Below are positions 33,883-45,464 of a DNA stretch of 64,000 bases, in pieces. The position numbers and the translations under genes are program-made. The DNA lies in NCBI RefSeq assembly GCF_904849725.1, contig NC_058520.1, forward strand, positions 401,339,993-401,403,992. Reading direction: 5' to 3'. The notes under the pieces were generated by a model. It saw only the letters and a program-made list of their open reading frames with translations. It had not been told where the DNA came from and did not search any database. The DNA is from Hordeum vulgare subsp. vulgare (Eukaryota; Streptophyta; Magnoliopsida; Poales; Poaceae). Each line of letters starts with the position of its first letter. The first letter of the stretch is position 1.

Positions 33883-35041
33883 ATGGTCCCCAGCGGTAGT
33901 ACCGCTGGCCCCAGCGGTAGTACCGCTGGAGTGCTAGCAGTAGTACCGCTGGCTGGCGGTATTACCGCCCCTGGTCAGCGGTAGTACCGCTCCAGGAGCT
34001 TAGTACCGCCTCCCTAGCGGTTGTTCATGGACGGACCTTTTTGCGAAGACTTTCTTGGTGGTGGTAGTGCTTTTGCACTACCAGGGGCCCAACGGTAGTA
34101 CCGCTGGGGCCAGCGGTAGTACCGCTGGAATGTCAGCGGTAGTACCGCTGCAATCAGCGGTAGTACCGCTAGTTAGCGGTAGTACCGCCCCTGGTCAGCG
34201 GTAGTACCGCTGGAGTGCCAGCGGTAGTACCACTGCAGCTAGCGGTAGTACCGCTGGAGCTCGGGCAGAGAGTGGGAAAATGGTTGGATTTTCCCCCCCA
34301 CTATATAAAGGGTTCTTCTAGCTGTGGAACCTTATCTCTCACCTCCCCAAGCTCCATTGTTGCTCCCTAAGCTCAAAAGTGCCCGATCTCTCTCCCTAGC
34401 CAATCAAACTTGTTGATTCTTTAGGGATTGGTTGAGAAGGCCTAGATTCACACTTCCACCAAGAGAAAAGTTGATTCCCCCACCAATCCCTTGCGGATCT
34501 TGTTACTCTTGCGTGTTTGAGCATCCTAGACGGTTGAGGTCACCTCGAAGCCATATTCCATTGTGGTGAAGCTTCGTGGTCTAGTTGGGAGCCTCCAAGC
34601 TTTGTGTGGAGTTTGTCCCAACCTTGTTTGTAAAGGTTCGGGCGCCGCCTTGAAGGGCACCTATAGTGGAATCACGGTACCTTGCATCGTGCGAGGGCGT
34701 GAGGAGAATACTGTAGCCTTAGTGGCTTATTGGGGAGCATTGTGCCTCCACACCGCTCCAACGGAGACGTACTTCCTGTCAAACGGAAGGAACTTCGGTA
34801 ACACATCCTCGTCTCCATCGGTTCCACTTGTGGTTATCTCTAACCTTTACTTTGTGTTTGCTTATATTGTTGACTATATCTTACTTGTCTTAATAGCTCT
34901 CGTAGTTAGCTCCATTAGGGTTCACCTCATTGTCGTAATATTTGTGAACCTATATGGTGTTTACCTTAACCTGCTATGATTAATTAAAAAGTGGTCGTTG
35001 TCTATTCACCCCCCCTCTAGTCAACCATATCGATCCTTTCA
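33566..35041 (+). repeat. Copia 3' LTR
   Basis: A 1476-bp LTR. The TATA box is at 34302-34309. It differs from the 5' LTR mainly in the palindrome array (33891-34257), which has gained and changed units; outside the array the two are nearly the same, which suggests a fairly recent insertion. Confidence 0.93.
33891..34257. repeat. Palindrome array of the copia 3' LTR
   Basis: The same AGCGGTAGTACCGCT unit and two-run layout as at 20711-21057, but with extra units near 33910 and 34156-34190 and different substitutions. The array evolves faster than the rest of the LTR. Confidence 0.9.
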
Positions 35042-35919
35042 CCTACTGTCACTGGGAAAGGTCACCACATGGTAGAACCCAAAACCAAGCACTTATCCCA
35101 TTGCAAGAATCATAGATCTAGTTGGCCAAACAAAACCCAAGATTCGGAGAGACTTACAAGGATATCAAGTCATGCATAAAAGAAATCAGCAAAGACTCAA
35201 ATATATATGATAGATAATCTGATCACAAATCCACAATTCATTGGATCTCGACAAACACACCGCCAAAGAAGATTACATCGGATAGATCTCCATGAAGATC
35301 ATGGAGAACTTTGTATTGAAGATCCAAGAGAGAGAAGAAGCCATCTAGCTACTAACTACGGACCCATAGGTCTGAAGTGAACTACTCAAGAGTCATTGGA
35401 GGGGCGATGATGATGATGAAGAAGCCCTACAACTCCAGAGTCCCCTTTGGCAGGGTGCCAGGAAGGGTCTCCAGATGAGATCTCGCGGAAACGGAAGCTT
35501 GCGGTGGCGGAAAAGTATTTTCGAGGCTCCCCTGATTTTTTGCTGAATATTTGGGAATATATAGGCCAATGATCTAGGCCAGGGGGCGGCCAGGGAGGCC
35601 ACAAGCCCTGACACCGCCGCCTCCCCTGGTGGCGGAGTGGGAGCTTGTGGGCTCCCTGGAGCTCACCTGGCTTGGCCGAGAGGCCCCCTGATATTCTTCC
35701 GTTCGGGAAAAATCATTTCGGGGTTTTTATTCCATTTGGACTCCGTTCCAAAATCAGATCTGAAAAGAGTCAAAAACAGAGAAAAACAGGAACTGGCACT
35801 TGGCACTGAATTAATAAGTTAGTCCCAAAAAAAGATATAAAAGGTACATAAAACATCCAAAGATGACAAGATAACATCGTGAAACCATCAAAAATTATAG
35901 ATACGTTTGCGACGTATCA
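35042..35919 (-). repeat. LARD 5' LTR, part after the copia insertion
   Basis: Resumes with CCTAC (right target duplication of the copia element) and matches 15070-15945. It ends GACGTATCA at 35919, followed by the LARD duplication GGAAG (35920-35924). Confidence 0.9.
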
Positions 35920-35924
35920 GGAAG

Positions 35925-37338
35925 AAGACCCACTTTTATAGGTGGGGAAAAATCCAACCGTTATGCTTCACAGCCCGCACAGAGCGGTACTACCGCTCAT
36001 GGGAGCGATACTACCGCTCGGTAAGTTCACCAACCATGGTCAGGCCAAAAAGGATGGGAAACAGTCCGACGGAGGGGTACTACCGCCCGTGGAGCGGTAC
36101 TACCGCGAGGGAGCGGCAGTAAAAAATTACTACCGCTCCGGGGGCGGTACTACCTCTCCGGGGGCGGTACTACCGCTCCTGGAGCAGTACTACCGCTAGG
36201 GAGCGGTAGTAAAAAAATTCTACCGCTCCGGGGGCGGTACTACCTCTCCGGGGCCGGAACTACTGCTACAGGAGTGGTACTACCGCTGGCACCAGGAGCG
36301 ATACTACCGCTGGATAGTGAAACTCCTATAACTTTCGAATACGGACTCCGAATTCAACGAAACCAAGTTTGTTGGAAAGCTAACGACATGGGCTAACGCA
36401 ATCTTGATAGAAATATCAATAATAAGCAAGTGAGAAAAGTCCCATAAGAAAATGGTGAGAACCCTTCTTCAAATAAGACCGGTAAAAACTCCCAACATCG
36501 AAAACATCATAGAAGATGCATATGGACTCCGTTTTCGATGAACTCGAGCGTATCATTAAGATGACCATAAGCTCTAAAACTCACAAAGAGAAACACCAAA
36601 CAAGAAGCAAGAAGTATGATGCAAGGATGCAAATGGTTTGAGCTCTCAACGAACGATACGATCAAGCTACTCACTTGAGAGCCCCCCTTGACAGTACGAC
36701 AATCTATCCTAAAACAGAAAACCTATCAAGGGCAAACCTATACCTTGCACCTCGTCCTTTTGAGCTAGATGACTATGATCTTGGCTTCCTCAAGATGGAC
36801 CACCTTTCTTGATTGCGTTGGCTTGATGAAGACTAGTTGATTGCTCCCCCATACACACTATGGGTGAGCTGCTCTTCAGCATATCTTCACAAGTCCATTG
36901 CCACCATCCTCCACCACTTGACGTCATCCGTCATGGGTTGTATGAGATCTTTCTCTTGACTCAAGCCCATGGAAACACACCTAACCCCACATAGAACTCT
37001 CACGAAGACCATGGGTTAGTACACAAATACGTAATGGACAATGCTTACCATACCATGGGATCACTTGATCCCTCTCGGTACATCTTGTACGCTTTGTGTG
37101 TTGATCATCTTGATTTACACTTTTTCTGACGATCTTGACCAACCTTGTGTCTCTATGACCATTCTTTGGATAATACCTTGAATACCACCTTGGTCATCAT
37201 ATAAACTCCTTGAACCCAACAGATGGACTTCAAGAAGTGCCTAGGGACAAAGCCTATAAATATAACTTAAGGCAACCATTAGTCCATAGGAATTGTCATC
37301 AATTACCAAAACCACATATGGAGATATATGCTCTAACA
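35925..37338 (-). repeat. Element C 3' LTR, proximal part
   Basis: In minus orientation it begins TGTTAGAGCATATATCTCC at 37338 and runs to the LARD insertion. It holds a palindrome array (35983-36313) and, downstream in minus sense, a TATA-like TATAAAAG (about 35933-35940) in a context (GGTTGGATTTTTCCCCACC) close to that of the SIRE/Maximus-like LTR. Confidence 0.75.
35983..36313. repeat. Palindrome array in the LTR of element C
   Basis: Units of AGCGGTACTACCGCT with variants (GAGCGGTACTACCGCTC, and TACCTCTCC forms), 12 or more, some degenerate and with AAAAA inserts near 36120 and 36210. It lies about 45 nt upstream of the TATA-like box in minus sense, the same order as in the copia LTRs. 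Confidence 0.85.
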
Positions 37339-37358
37339 ATCTCCCCCATTTTGGTAAT
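37339..37358 (-). other. Element C polypurine tract
   Basis: On the minus strand ATTACCAAAATGGGGGAGAT, directly before the LTR start TGTTAGAG. It fixes the orientation and the LTR boundary. Confidence 0.75.
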
Positions 37359-40300
37359 TTATGACAACCACTTCAAGAGAGTTTATATAAGGAAATAAGC
37401 ATAACCAAGCGCACACATACAAAGCAATAATGCATGCGTGCAATATGTAAATGCTTACGCAATAAGAGAAAAACCCTCTAAACATATCCAAAGTAAACCC
37501 TCTAAACTTCTCCCCCATTGGCATCGATTGCCAAAATGGACGAAAAGTTTAGAACGCCAATATATTTGGTGGTCCTCCAAAAAGTGTGTACTTCTTAGCA
37601 AATGAGTGCAAAGAAATACACAAATACAATGATAAGTAGTTGGAGGAAAACAAACTATATTGAGGACCCAAAGATTGCAAATAAAAGGATCGTCTGCCAC
37701 AAAGACATACAAAAATAGAGGCAAGCAATCAAAAGATACCAGATGGAACAAACAACCATATGGTCCTTCGAACCACATGAATAAAAGATATTATGATAAA
37801 GGCAACTGAGTGTTTTATCAAAACTAGAGAAGCTCCCCATGATTTGTGCACTAATAAGAGATTTTTGTATTTGATACAAGTGCACAAAATAGGATCGTTG
37901 CTCCCCCAAAATTAATAAAAACACACAAAGAGTGCAAGAAGATAAATGAGACAATAAGCATATCACTTGCACAAAACAAATGGTTGAGCAACATGTAAAA
38001 GAAGCAACTTAAGAATAGGCTCAACCAAAATAATGTGTGTGAGTCATGGCAAAGCACTTGAGAAGACTAAGATAAGGATGAGCATTACTCATCAACATAG
38101 TCTTGATGAAATGAGACACAAAGTGCAAGACATACCATTCCCACACACACATACTAGAAAATGGGTTCACAAGCTTACTAATAAACAAAATAAGAAACAA
38201 CGCTTGTGATAACCCATGGCGAAGATAGGAAATAAGAACCTTGTCAAGAGGAGGGATACCAATCGAAATGGCAAAACCCTCATCAAGACAAGCATGAGGA
38301 AAAATAATCTTCACGGCCAATGAGTACATCAAGATGTAGGAAAATAAGATACACACTCAAGACAAATCCTTTCACGAAGCCACCAAAAACTGAAAAAGTA
38401 AATGCAACGGTGGACGTGAAAGAAAAGAGGATATCAATTAGAGATGTAACTTCTCTCATGTGTACAAGATTCTAAGTAGAAGACAATCATGATGATATAT
38501 ATCCACAAAGAAGGATGTACACACGAAATTGTTACAAGAAGGAACAAACAAGATATCCAAAAGGAAGTCGTAAATATATCAATAAGATCTTTGCTTGGGA
38601 GCATCGCACATGGCCTAATATTTTCTTATTGTACAATATGAACTTCCAACATACGAACATCAAAGACATCCCAACTACCAATAAGACATCATCGTTCGGA
38701 TGCTTTGAGAAAGGAAACAAGTACTACAAGAACGAATCAAGAGATTCATGCCATGATGCAACCTGGAAAAAAAAGACAGGTTTGGGCCTTTGCAAGAAAT
38801 GAATGCATGAAGTATATACTTGTTACCGAGACAACATTGGATTGATGTAGTAGATAGTTGTTCGTTGATCATCCTAACTTGGCTCCAATAACCACATGGT
38901 CTCAACACCTTCCTTATAGGTGAGCCAAGCATCCAACGCATCTCGAATTGTTCCTAGAACAACAAAACAAACAAAATGGTGCCCAAGCTCATTGGGACCA
39001 AAGAGTTAGAAAACCAACAATACACAAGACAAACTCCACATACATATGTGCACATATATATGAATTTGAATTTCATGCACACTTTAGCCAATTTATGGCA
39101 AGGTGGACTTTCCCCTATATATTGGGTCAAAGAAAGAAAGCAAGCAAAAGAAGCTATATATAGTAAATATGCATGCTCAAGGCTTTCAAGAATCAACTGA
39201 ACACAAAGTTGATAATACACCAAAAGACAAGGTATCAAGTGATAATAAGATACTAAACGAAAAACTATCACTTGAAGGATATCAATTAAAATATACCTCA
39301 AGGAATGAGATATCCATTTACACATGCCAAATAAAAGGAAACAAGATACAAATTGAAGGAAAACAAACACGTGGTATCTAGTTTCGAAAAGAGAGTTAGG
39401 TTCCAACAAAAAAAACCCTCGACAAATTTTCATGCTGGCACAAAGCATCATAAAGAGAAAGACTTGCCTCCCATCAACACACACTTGATGGGGATCAAAA
39501 GATTTTATGATGGGCGAATAAAGAGAGTGTTCTAAAGAAAATAGGATAGCTCCCCCAAGGGATGTGCACTATATAGAATTTGCATTTAAATACAAAATGC
39601 ACAAGATGGGATCATCACTTTCTCTATATCTATAAAAACACTAGACATGTTAAAATAGATCCACAAGAGGCAAGGAAGACAAACGAAACACAAAATCCAA
39701 TGTAAAGACGATTAGCAATTCCTACCACATGATGGGAATACCAATTGTCAAGGACAAGAAGTATTTTGGAAATGATACTCATTGGTAGATCGCAAATATA
39801 TCCAAGATCATCTTTACCCATAAAACGCAAGCAAATGACACTTGTAGAGCAAACATGCCACCTAGGAACAAGATAATTTCCAATATCAACACTAAGTGGC
39901 AATACCTCAAATGTACACATTATCTAGGCTTGTAATATGCACATAGCATATTACTCCCCCATAATGTGATAACCCAACAATATTAACAAGTGGAAAATTA
40001 AAACCAACAAGAGATAATTAATGGACCATATAGAATTTGAATTTCTCATGAGTAAGACATACCACATAGAAACTAGATAATCTTGAAATATCAATCCTAA
40101 GTGGTATTCCCCATGTATACACATTTATAGGATTGTGAGGTGTGCAAAGCACATCACTCCCCCACAATGGGATAATCCACTAATCTCTCACAAGAGCCAA
40201 CAAAGATACAAACAAGATGCAAAAAGGCTCAAAACAAGACTCACATGTACATGATATGCAAACCAACATACACATACTCGATTACTCAACATAAGCAAGT

Positions 40301-40533
40301 TGTAAGCACAACATGTACAAACACATGCAAGGTACAAAACCACAACATGCAAAGGGGCAAGCAACTAACAATGTAAACAGTTTAAGTACAAGTTACCGTA
40401 AGGAGGCACATTGGATATAAGATAGAAACTCGATAATCCAAATGACTTGGCTTGAGAAAATATGAATGATGAAGACCCCTTAATTCTTCATTATGTATCG
40501 AAGTCTATAATGTCCTCCACAAACACCTATTGA
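37359..40533 (-). other. Element C internal non-coding region
   Basis: A-rich sequence in plus orientation with no pol motif in any frame. Imperfect internal repeats occur: one block near 39866-39975 recurs near 40066-40170, with matched text around TAAGTGG, TACACATT and CTCCCCCA. Further CTCCCCCA-type tracts (polypurine in minus sense) lie near 37909, 39551, 39953 and 40159. Short open frames such as 38954-39484 minus are leucine/phenylalanine-rich by composition and I do not count them as genes. Confidence 0.6.
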
Positions 40534-41071
40534 TCAAGTCTGAGCTTGTTGGTCCCCAACCACGTTGGGTCCTAAGAGGTTAGTCACAATAGTATTGGCA
40601 ACCCAAATGGTACTTTTCTTGATACCACTTTGAGTACCAACAAACTTTGCAAACACATTTCCAACCTTATCCCTTCCAAGTGAATAGATATCATCAATAA
40701 TGATTGGGTTGGATAAATTACCTCTCGTGCAAGAAGAAGCGAAGTGACACTTCTCACGACATAAGTAGCAACATCTACCCTTTAATTTCTTCCCTATTGA
40801 TTTCTCAACATGAGGAGTGTTGGCTTGGGTCTTCTTGGGAAGGGGCCTTTCTTCAACTTGTAGTTGAGTATGTGAGTGCACTTGTGGCCTCTTCCCTTGT
40901 TGCTTGTGACTTTGGGGCTTCTTCTTTAGTGGGCAAGATCTAACATGGTGCCCTTCAATTTTGCACTTGAAACAAATAATCTAGGCCGGATTCTTGACTT
41001 GTTCTTGGCCCTTCTTCTTGAAGATTTTGGACTTATTCTTGTTGTTGGAGTTGAATCCAAGTCCATATTTG
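40534..41071 (-). pseudogene. gag: Element C gag C-terminal remnant with two zinc knuckles
   Basis: Minus-strand reading from about 41068 to a stop at 40534. Two CCHC knuckles are visible: CFKCKIEGHHVRSC (near 40970) and CCYLCREKCHFASSC (near 40770), separated by a Lys/Gln/Pro-rich linker, then a conserved-looking tail (VFAKFVGTQSGIKKSTIWVA) that parallels the gag tail of the copia element (VYARFVGSYDEDIEWAIWV). One in-frame TAG lies just before the first knuckle. The N-terminal part is missing because the Gypsy-type LTR starts at 41072. No protease follows, so gag is followed directly by non-coding DNA. Confidence 0.8.
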
Positions 41072-42625
41072 TGTGACAGCCCGATGCCAACGTTCCAGAA
41101 GATTCCCCTCTCTTTCTGTTTTCGTCGTGTGTCTATTTTTATTTGTCACATCATCAGCATTGCATCGGTATCCCGTTGCCGCCAGTTTTCAAAACTTGCA
41201 TCCGTTATTAGTTGTCGGTTCTCGTTGTTGTCTGTTCTGAGCCCGACCACACTCGCACGCGCCCGCGGCATCGTCAAGACCTTGTTTTTATAACGTGTTT
41301 AAAACGTTCTCCGATTGAGCTGGAACTTGGCGTGCAGTCTGAGTTTAGTGTAGGTAGGCCGTCTGTCGAATTTCATCGCGATCGGAGCTAGTTTGTTACC
41401 CGTGCCGTTTATTATATAGCGGCACTATAGCCGGTCAATTGTCGGACGTTGCGGTATTTCAAACTCTGTCACCGGGTTGCCCGTTTTCCTTCTCATCTTT
41501 GCCTAGCCCCTCTGCACAGTGCGTCGACCCTACACGCAATCCAGTCCGAAAACCTCCCGGAACCCGAGCCCGGCGGTCGTGACCGTTGGATCCGGATCAA
41601 CCCCGTTTTACCGAAATCAGTCATCGGTTTGTCCATTGAACTACCTAGCCTATTCATTCTCGACCGTCCGATTTATATCGGAGGGTCCAGTCAGTCCTAC
41701 CCAAGCCCACCTAATTATTTAAGCAGGCAAACCCTAGTCCAATCAGTCCCATCTGCCGCCACCGCACTTCACCTGGTCTTCTTCCTCGATTTTTCCACCA
41801 CCCCAATCAGGCACCAGATCCATTCCTAGTTTTACCCACCAGACAACCCGCGCAGTCACTTCCCGATTTGCGAGCCAGCCGGCAGTTCCACTCGATCCCC
41901 CAGCCCGCGCATGCCGCGTCCCCGGTCGTGCGGCAGGCTCCGCCCGTGTCCTTCGGCGTCTCCTGCCGACAGCAGCCTCGGTAGCACCGCCTTCCCTTGA
42001 TCTGGTTCGAGCCTCCAGATCGGGAGGCAAAACCGAGCCGCCCCGCGCGTCAGGTGGCTTCGCGAGGGCCGTTTTTCCCGCGATCTGGGGATCCAGATCA
42101 GGCCCCGCTGAGACAGCCGCCTCCCAGCGCCTCGTGCCAGCGCCGCCACATCCTCCTCGTGTGGAGCCGACGCGAGCGCGTCGCCCGCCTGGCCTCCCAG
42201 CGCGTTGACCAGCGCTGCGGTTCCTCCCAGCGCCAGCAACTCGTTCCTCCAGCAGCGATCCAGGCCAGGCCCCTCCCTTCTCTTCCCTCCCTGCTTCCTC
42301 TCTCTCTCCCCTTGACCTCTCCCTCTCCTTGTTCCCGTGATGCAGAGAAGCACGCCGCAGCTCTATGTGAAGGCTAGCCCGATGGAGCTTCATGCTGTTG
42401 TTGCTGTGATCGACCTCGACGGTCCCCGTCTTTGGGAATGGAGCAGACGCCCCGGATCCGCCTCCCTCGCCTCGCTTGGACCCATGCCAGCATCCCCAGC
42501 GACATGGTACGGACCTGCATCCTCAAGCACGTAGCAGAGAAAGCCATGTCTGTTTGTATATTCAGTTTGGTTCAGTCAGAGTTAATTCTAGTTCATCTCG
42601 CGTAGACATCCATTTTGTTCCAAAG

Positions 42626-42695
42626 CTCGATGTAGCCCAGCTGGTGAGCGCCTTAGTGTGCAACCGTCTTGGGTTCAAATCCCATGCACCCCTAT
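42626..42695 (+). repeat. tRNA-like segment 1 (pol III A and B boxes) in the LTR
   Basis: A box TAGCCCAGCTGG at 42633-42644 fits the consensus TRGCNNAGYNGG, and B box GGTTCAAATCC at 42672-42682 fits with one change. A T-run follows at about 42694. The box spacing of 39 nt is a little short for a tRNA. I see no good acceptor stem, so it is a tRNA-derived repeat, not a tRNA gene. Confidence 0.5.
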
Positions 42696-42774
42696 TTTTA
42701 GTTTGTTATGTTATTGGTACAGGTTGGCCCCTTTGCTTTTTTCTTTTTGAGAAAAACCCATCTACTGTTGCAAT

Positions 42775-42850
42775 CACTTGGTAGCCCAGCTGGTTAGTGA
42801 GCAGCGCTAACACGAGGGAGGTTCTAGGTTCGACTCCAGATCCACCCAAT
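42775..42850 (+). repeat. tRNA-like segment 2 (pol III A and B boxes) in the LTR
   Basis: A box TAGCCCAGCTGG at 42782-42793 is identical to that of segment 1. B box GGTTCGACTCC at 42827-42837 is a perfect consensus. Spacing is 45 nt, as in real tRNA genes. A T-run follows near 42851. No convincing cloverleaf is seen. Confidence 0.55.
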
Positions 42851-45464
42851 TTTTGGCTTTGGCTTTTATTTTCTTTCACGCACACACATGGGCATTTGGC
42901 CCCGATTTACTCTTGGGCCGCTGCACTATGCTGCTTCGGGCCCATGCATGGGTTTTTTCCACCTATGTAGATTTAGCATTTTCCACCACATGCATTTTTT
43001 TAATGCCGTAGATTTTAAACTGTGCGTCGGATCGGAATAAGTTAGATATGTAAAACGTATAGAATTTCACGTAGATTAATATTTTTCAACTCTCATGCAT
43101 GCTTAAAGCTGTTTAGTGTGGAGTTTGTATTGGTTTGTGTGTTGACGTGTTGAAACGGTTTAGGTCGTAACTATTTGTCCGTAGCTCCGTTGGAGATGTG
43201 CCATATATGTAAATGGACCAGAACGACGAGTAGAAACACGTGAACCACTTTGTTTTGCCGTTTAACAAACCTAAAATGTGATTAGGACAAATCTGGCCGT
43301 TTAACAAACCTAAAATGTGATTAGGACAAATCTGGACAGAATTAGAATTTAACGCGTGGGGTCATTTTGGAGTTGCTATAAGTTGCTTTCGGCCTCATTT
43401 AAAATGCCTAGATAGATAGATTAATTTGTGCTTCACCCCCTTGCCATGTTAACAACATTTTAAATATTGCCGTGTAAATTAACGGGAGTGAACTAAACAA
43501 TTAAATGTGGAGTTTCATCGGTATGCAACCCGTTGCATATCGAGCTTCACTTAATGTGTAGTGTTTGATTGTTGTGATTGTCATGCCTTGCATTAGACCA
43601 TTCATGCATCATATGTGTTATGCATCATGTGGTGAATATCGTGTGTTGATTTGTGTTTCCGGTTTGCTTCGTCTCGATAGAGTTCCGCAAGCGTGTCGGA
43701 ATGTGAGGACCCGTTCGACTACGATGGTTTGCCGACTCCACCGAGTTGTTCTTCTTCCAAGCGGGATCTCAGGCAAGATGATCATTTCCCCAGATACCAT
43801 TACTATCATTGCCATGCTAGTTTTACCGTTTCTATCGATTATGTCTCGTTGCCTACCACTTGTTAAATATCAGCCTCTCAACAATGCCATGATAACCTTC
43901 AACCTGTTCGACCTAGCAAACCACTGATTGGCTATGTTACCGCTTGCTAAACCCTGTGTTAGCATTGCTAGTTGCAGGTGTAGTTGCTTCCATGTAAAAA
44001 CATGGGTTCCTTGTTATATAACCACATTTAAATGTTATTTAATTTAATGCACCTATATACTTGGTAAAAGGTGGAAGGCTCGGCCTTTCTAGCCTGGTGT
44101 TTTGTTCCACCTTTGCCCCCTTAGTTTCCGGATACCGGTGTTATGTTCCATAAACGAGCGCTCCCAACACGATCGGGGTTGTTATGGGGACCCCCTTGAT
44201 AATTCGTTTTAGATTAAAGCTGGTTCGACAAGGCCCAACATTGGTTCTACATTTGCCCAACATAATAACTTTGTTAATATTGAAATGCATAGGGCGTCAT
44301 GAACCCGAGGAGTAATTTTACATAAACAGGGGGGGGCCAGTGCTGATGGTGTTGGTCCCAAACGGTCTGCCTGCGGGGCCACCACGGGGAGACTCGGGGA
44401 GACTCGAGGTTTGGCAACCGTAGTTAGTTCCATCCGTCGTGTCCTGAGAACGAGATACGCGGCTCCTATCGGGATCGTCGACACGCCGGGCGGCCTTGCT
44501 GGATTAGTTTTACCTTTGACGAGATATCTTGTGCATCGGGATTCCGACGATGCTTTGGGTAATCTCAGAGTTGAGGTTTTCCACTAGGGAATCCGACGAG
44601 ATCGCGAGCTTCGTGATTGAGGATTTCTATGCAGCTTGTGGTAATTTTTGATGGACTAGTTGGAGCACCCCTGCAGGGTTAAATCTTTCGGAAAGTCGTG
44701 CCCGCGGTTATGTGGAAACGTGGAAACTTTGTTTAACACTGGTTCTAGATAACTTGAAGTTAACTTAATTAAAATATGTCAACTGTGTGCGTAACCGTGA
44801 CTGTCTCTTTCGTGAGTTCTTTCTCCGATCGAGGACACGGTGGGATTATGTCTGACGTAGGTAGGTGTTCAGGATCATTTATTTGATCAATAGTAGTTCA
44901 CGTCCGTTATGCGTAGATCTTCCCTCTCCTACTTCTTGTACTCGTAAGTTAGCCACCATAAACATATGCTTAGCCGCTGCTGCAACCTCACCACTTAACC
45001 ATGCCTCACCCATTAATCTTTGCTAGTCTTGATACCTTTGGAAATGAGATTGCTGAGTCCCCTGTGGCTCACAGATTACTACAACACCAGTTGCAGGTGA
45101 AGGTAAAGATTACTTGACGTGAGCGCGTTGATTGTTCATTTGGAGTTGCTTCTTCTTCTTCTTCATCATCGATCTAGGATGGGTTCCAGGCCGGCAGCCT
45201 GGGATAGCAAGGATGGATGTCGGTCTTCTTTTGTCGTTTGTTTCCGTCTGTAGTCGGACCCTGCTCTTACTCTTGATGAATATGTAATGTACTGATGTGA
45301 CTCTGATGTAGCTTGTGGCGAGTGTAAGCCAATTCTATATATCTCTTGTTTTCAGTACATGTACTTGTAACGATATCCATTCTTGCGACACGACGAGATG
45401 CACTTCTATCCCTGACGAGGCCCTCGTGCCAAATTGAGGATAGGGTCGCATCTTGGGCGTGACA

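Larger units (their letters stand above)
20387..35041 (+). mobile_element. Copia retrotransposon of SIRE/Maximus type with an extra 3' gene
   Basis: LTRs 20387-21842 and 33566-35041 (TGTTGGGG...CCTTTCA) are flanked by CCTAG (20382-20386) and CCTAC (35042-35046), a 5-bp duplication with one change. The primer site TTGGTATCAGATCC matches the initiator tRNA-Met type; the polypurine tract AAAAAGGGGGAGAT precedes the 3' LTR. Gag, protease, integrase, reverse transcriptase and RNase H follow in copia order (integrase before RT). After pol come about 3.8 kb with an internal promoter and an extra ORF, a layout known for the SIRE lineage. The name Maximus is from memory of LTR text and is less sure. 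The copy carries several nonsense codons, two frameshifts and a solo-LTR insertion, so it is not autonomous. Confidence 0.88.
14312..35919 (-). mobile_element. Non-autonomous LTR retrotransposon (LARD-type), itself interrupted
   Basis: Both LTRs (14312-15945; 19634-20386 continued at 35042-35919) begin TGCTACT and end GACGTATCA, and a perfect 5-bp duplication GGAAG flanks the whole. A primer-binding-site-like sequence and a polypurine tract (AGCTTGGGGATGCT on the minus strand, just above 15945) put the element on the minus strand. The internal region (15946-19633, 3.7 kb) encodes no gag, protease, integrase or reverse transcriptase, only one unknown 249-codon frame. Such an element must use proteins of an autonomous partner; the GGCGCC-type primer site suggests a Gypsy partner, as inference. 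A copia element is inserted in the 5' LTR. Confidence 0.88.
13299..41071 (-). mobile_element. Element C: truncated minus-strand copia-like retrotransposon
   Basis: In minus orientation the window keeps the 3' part: a two-zinc-knuckle gag remnant (41071-40534), about 3.2 kb of non-coding internal DNA, a polypurine tract (37358-37339), and a 3' LTR (37338-35925 continuing at 14306-13299). The LTR is split by the LARD insertion. Its end (TGAAGGGA in plus orientation) and TATA region resemble the SIRE/Maximus-like LTR at 20387, so the two families are related. No pol is present between gag and the polypurine tract, so this copy is non-autonomous. The 5' end is lost at 41072, where a Gypsy-type LTR begins. 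Confidence 0.7.
41072..45464 (+). repeat. Element D 5' LTR (4.4 kb)
   Basis: Starts TGTGACAGCCCGATGCC and ends CGTGACA, just before a tRNA-Met-type primer site. The U3 has a GC-rich part (about 41500-42540); TATTTAAGCAGG near 41718 is a candidate TATA region. Two tRNA-like segments lie at 42626-42695 and 42775-42850. Open frames in the GC-rich part (for example 41743-42393 minus) have no family match. Confidence 0.75.

Noticed and set aside
41743..42393. Long GC-rich open frame on the minus strand
   Set aside because: Arg/Gly/Ala-rich text from GC composition of an LTR; frames are open on both strands and no motif is present.
42626..42850. Two tRNA genes
   Set aside because: A and B boxes match but I could not pair an acceptor stem or find a clear anticodon arm, and both lie inside an LTR.
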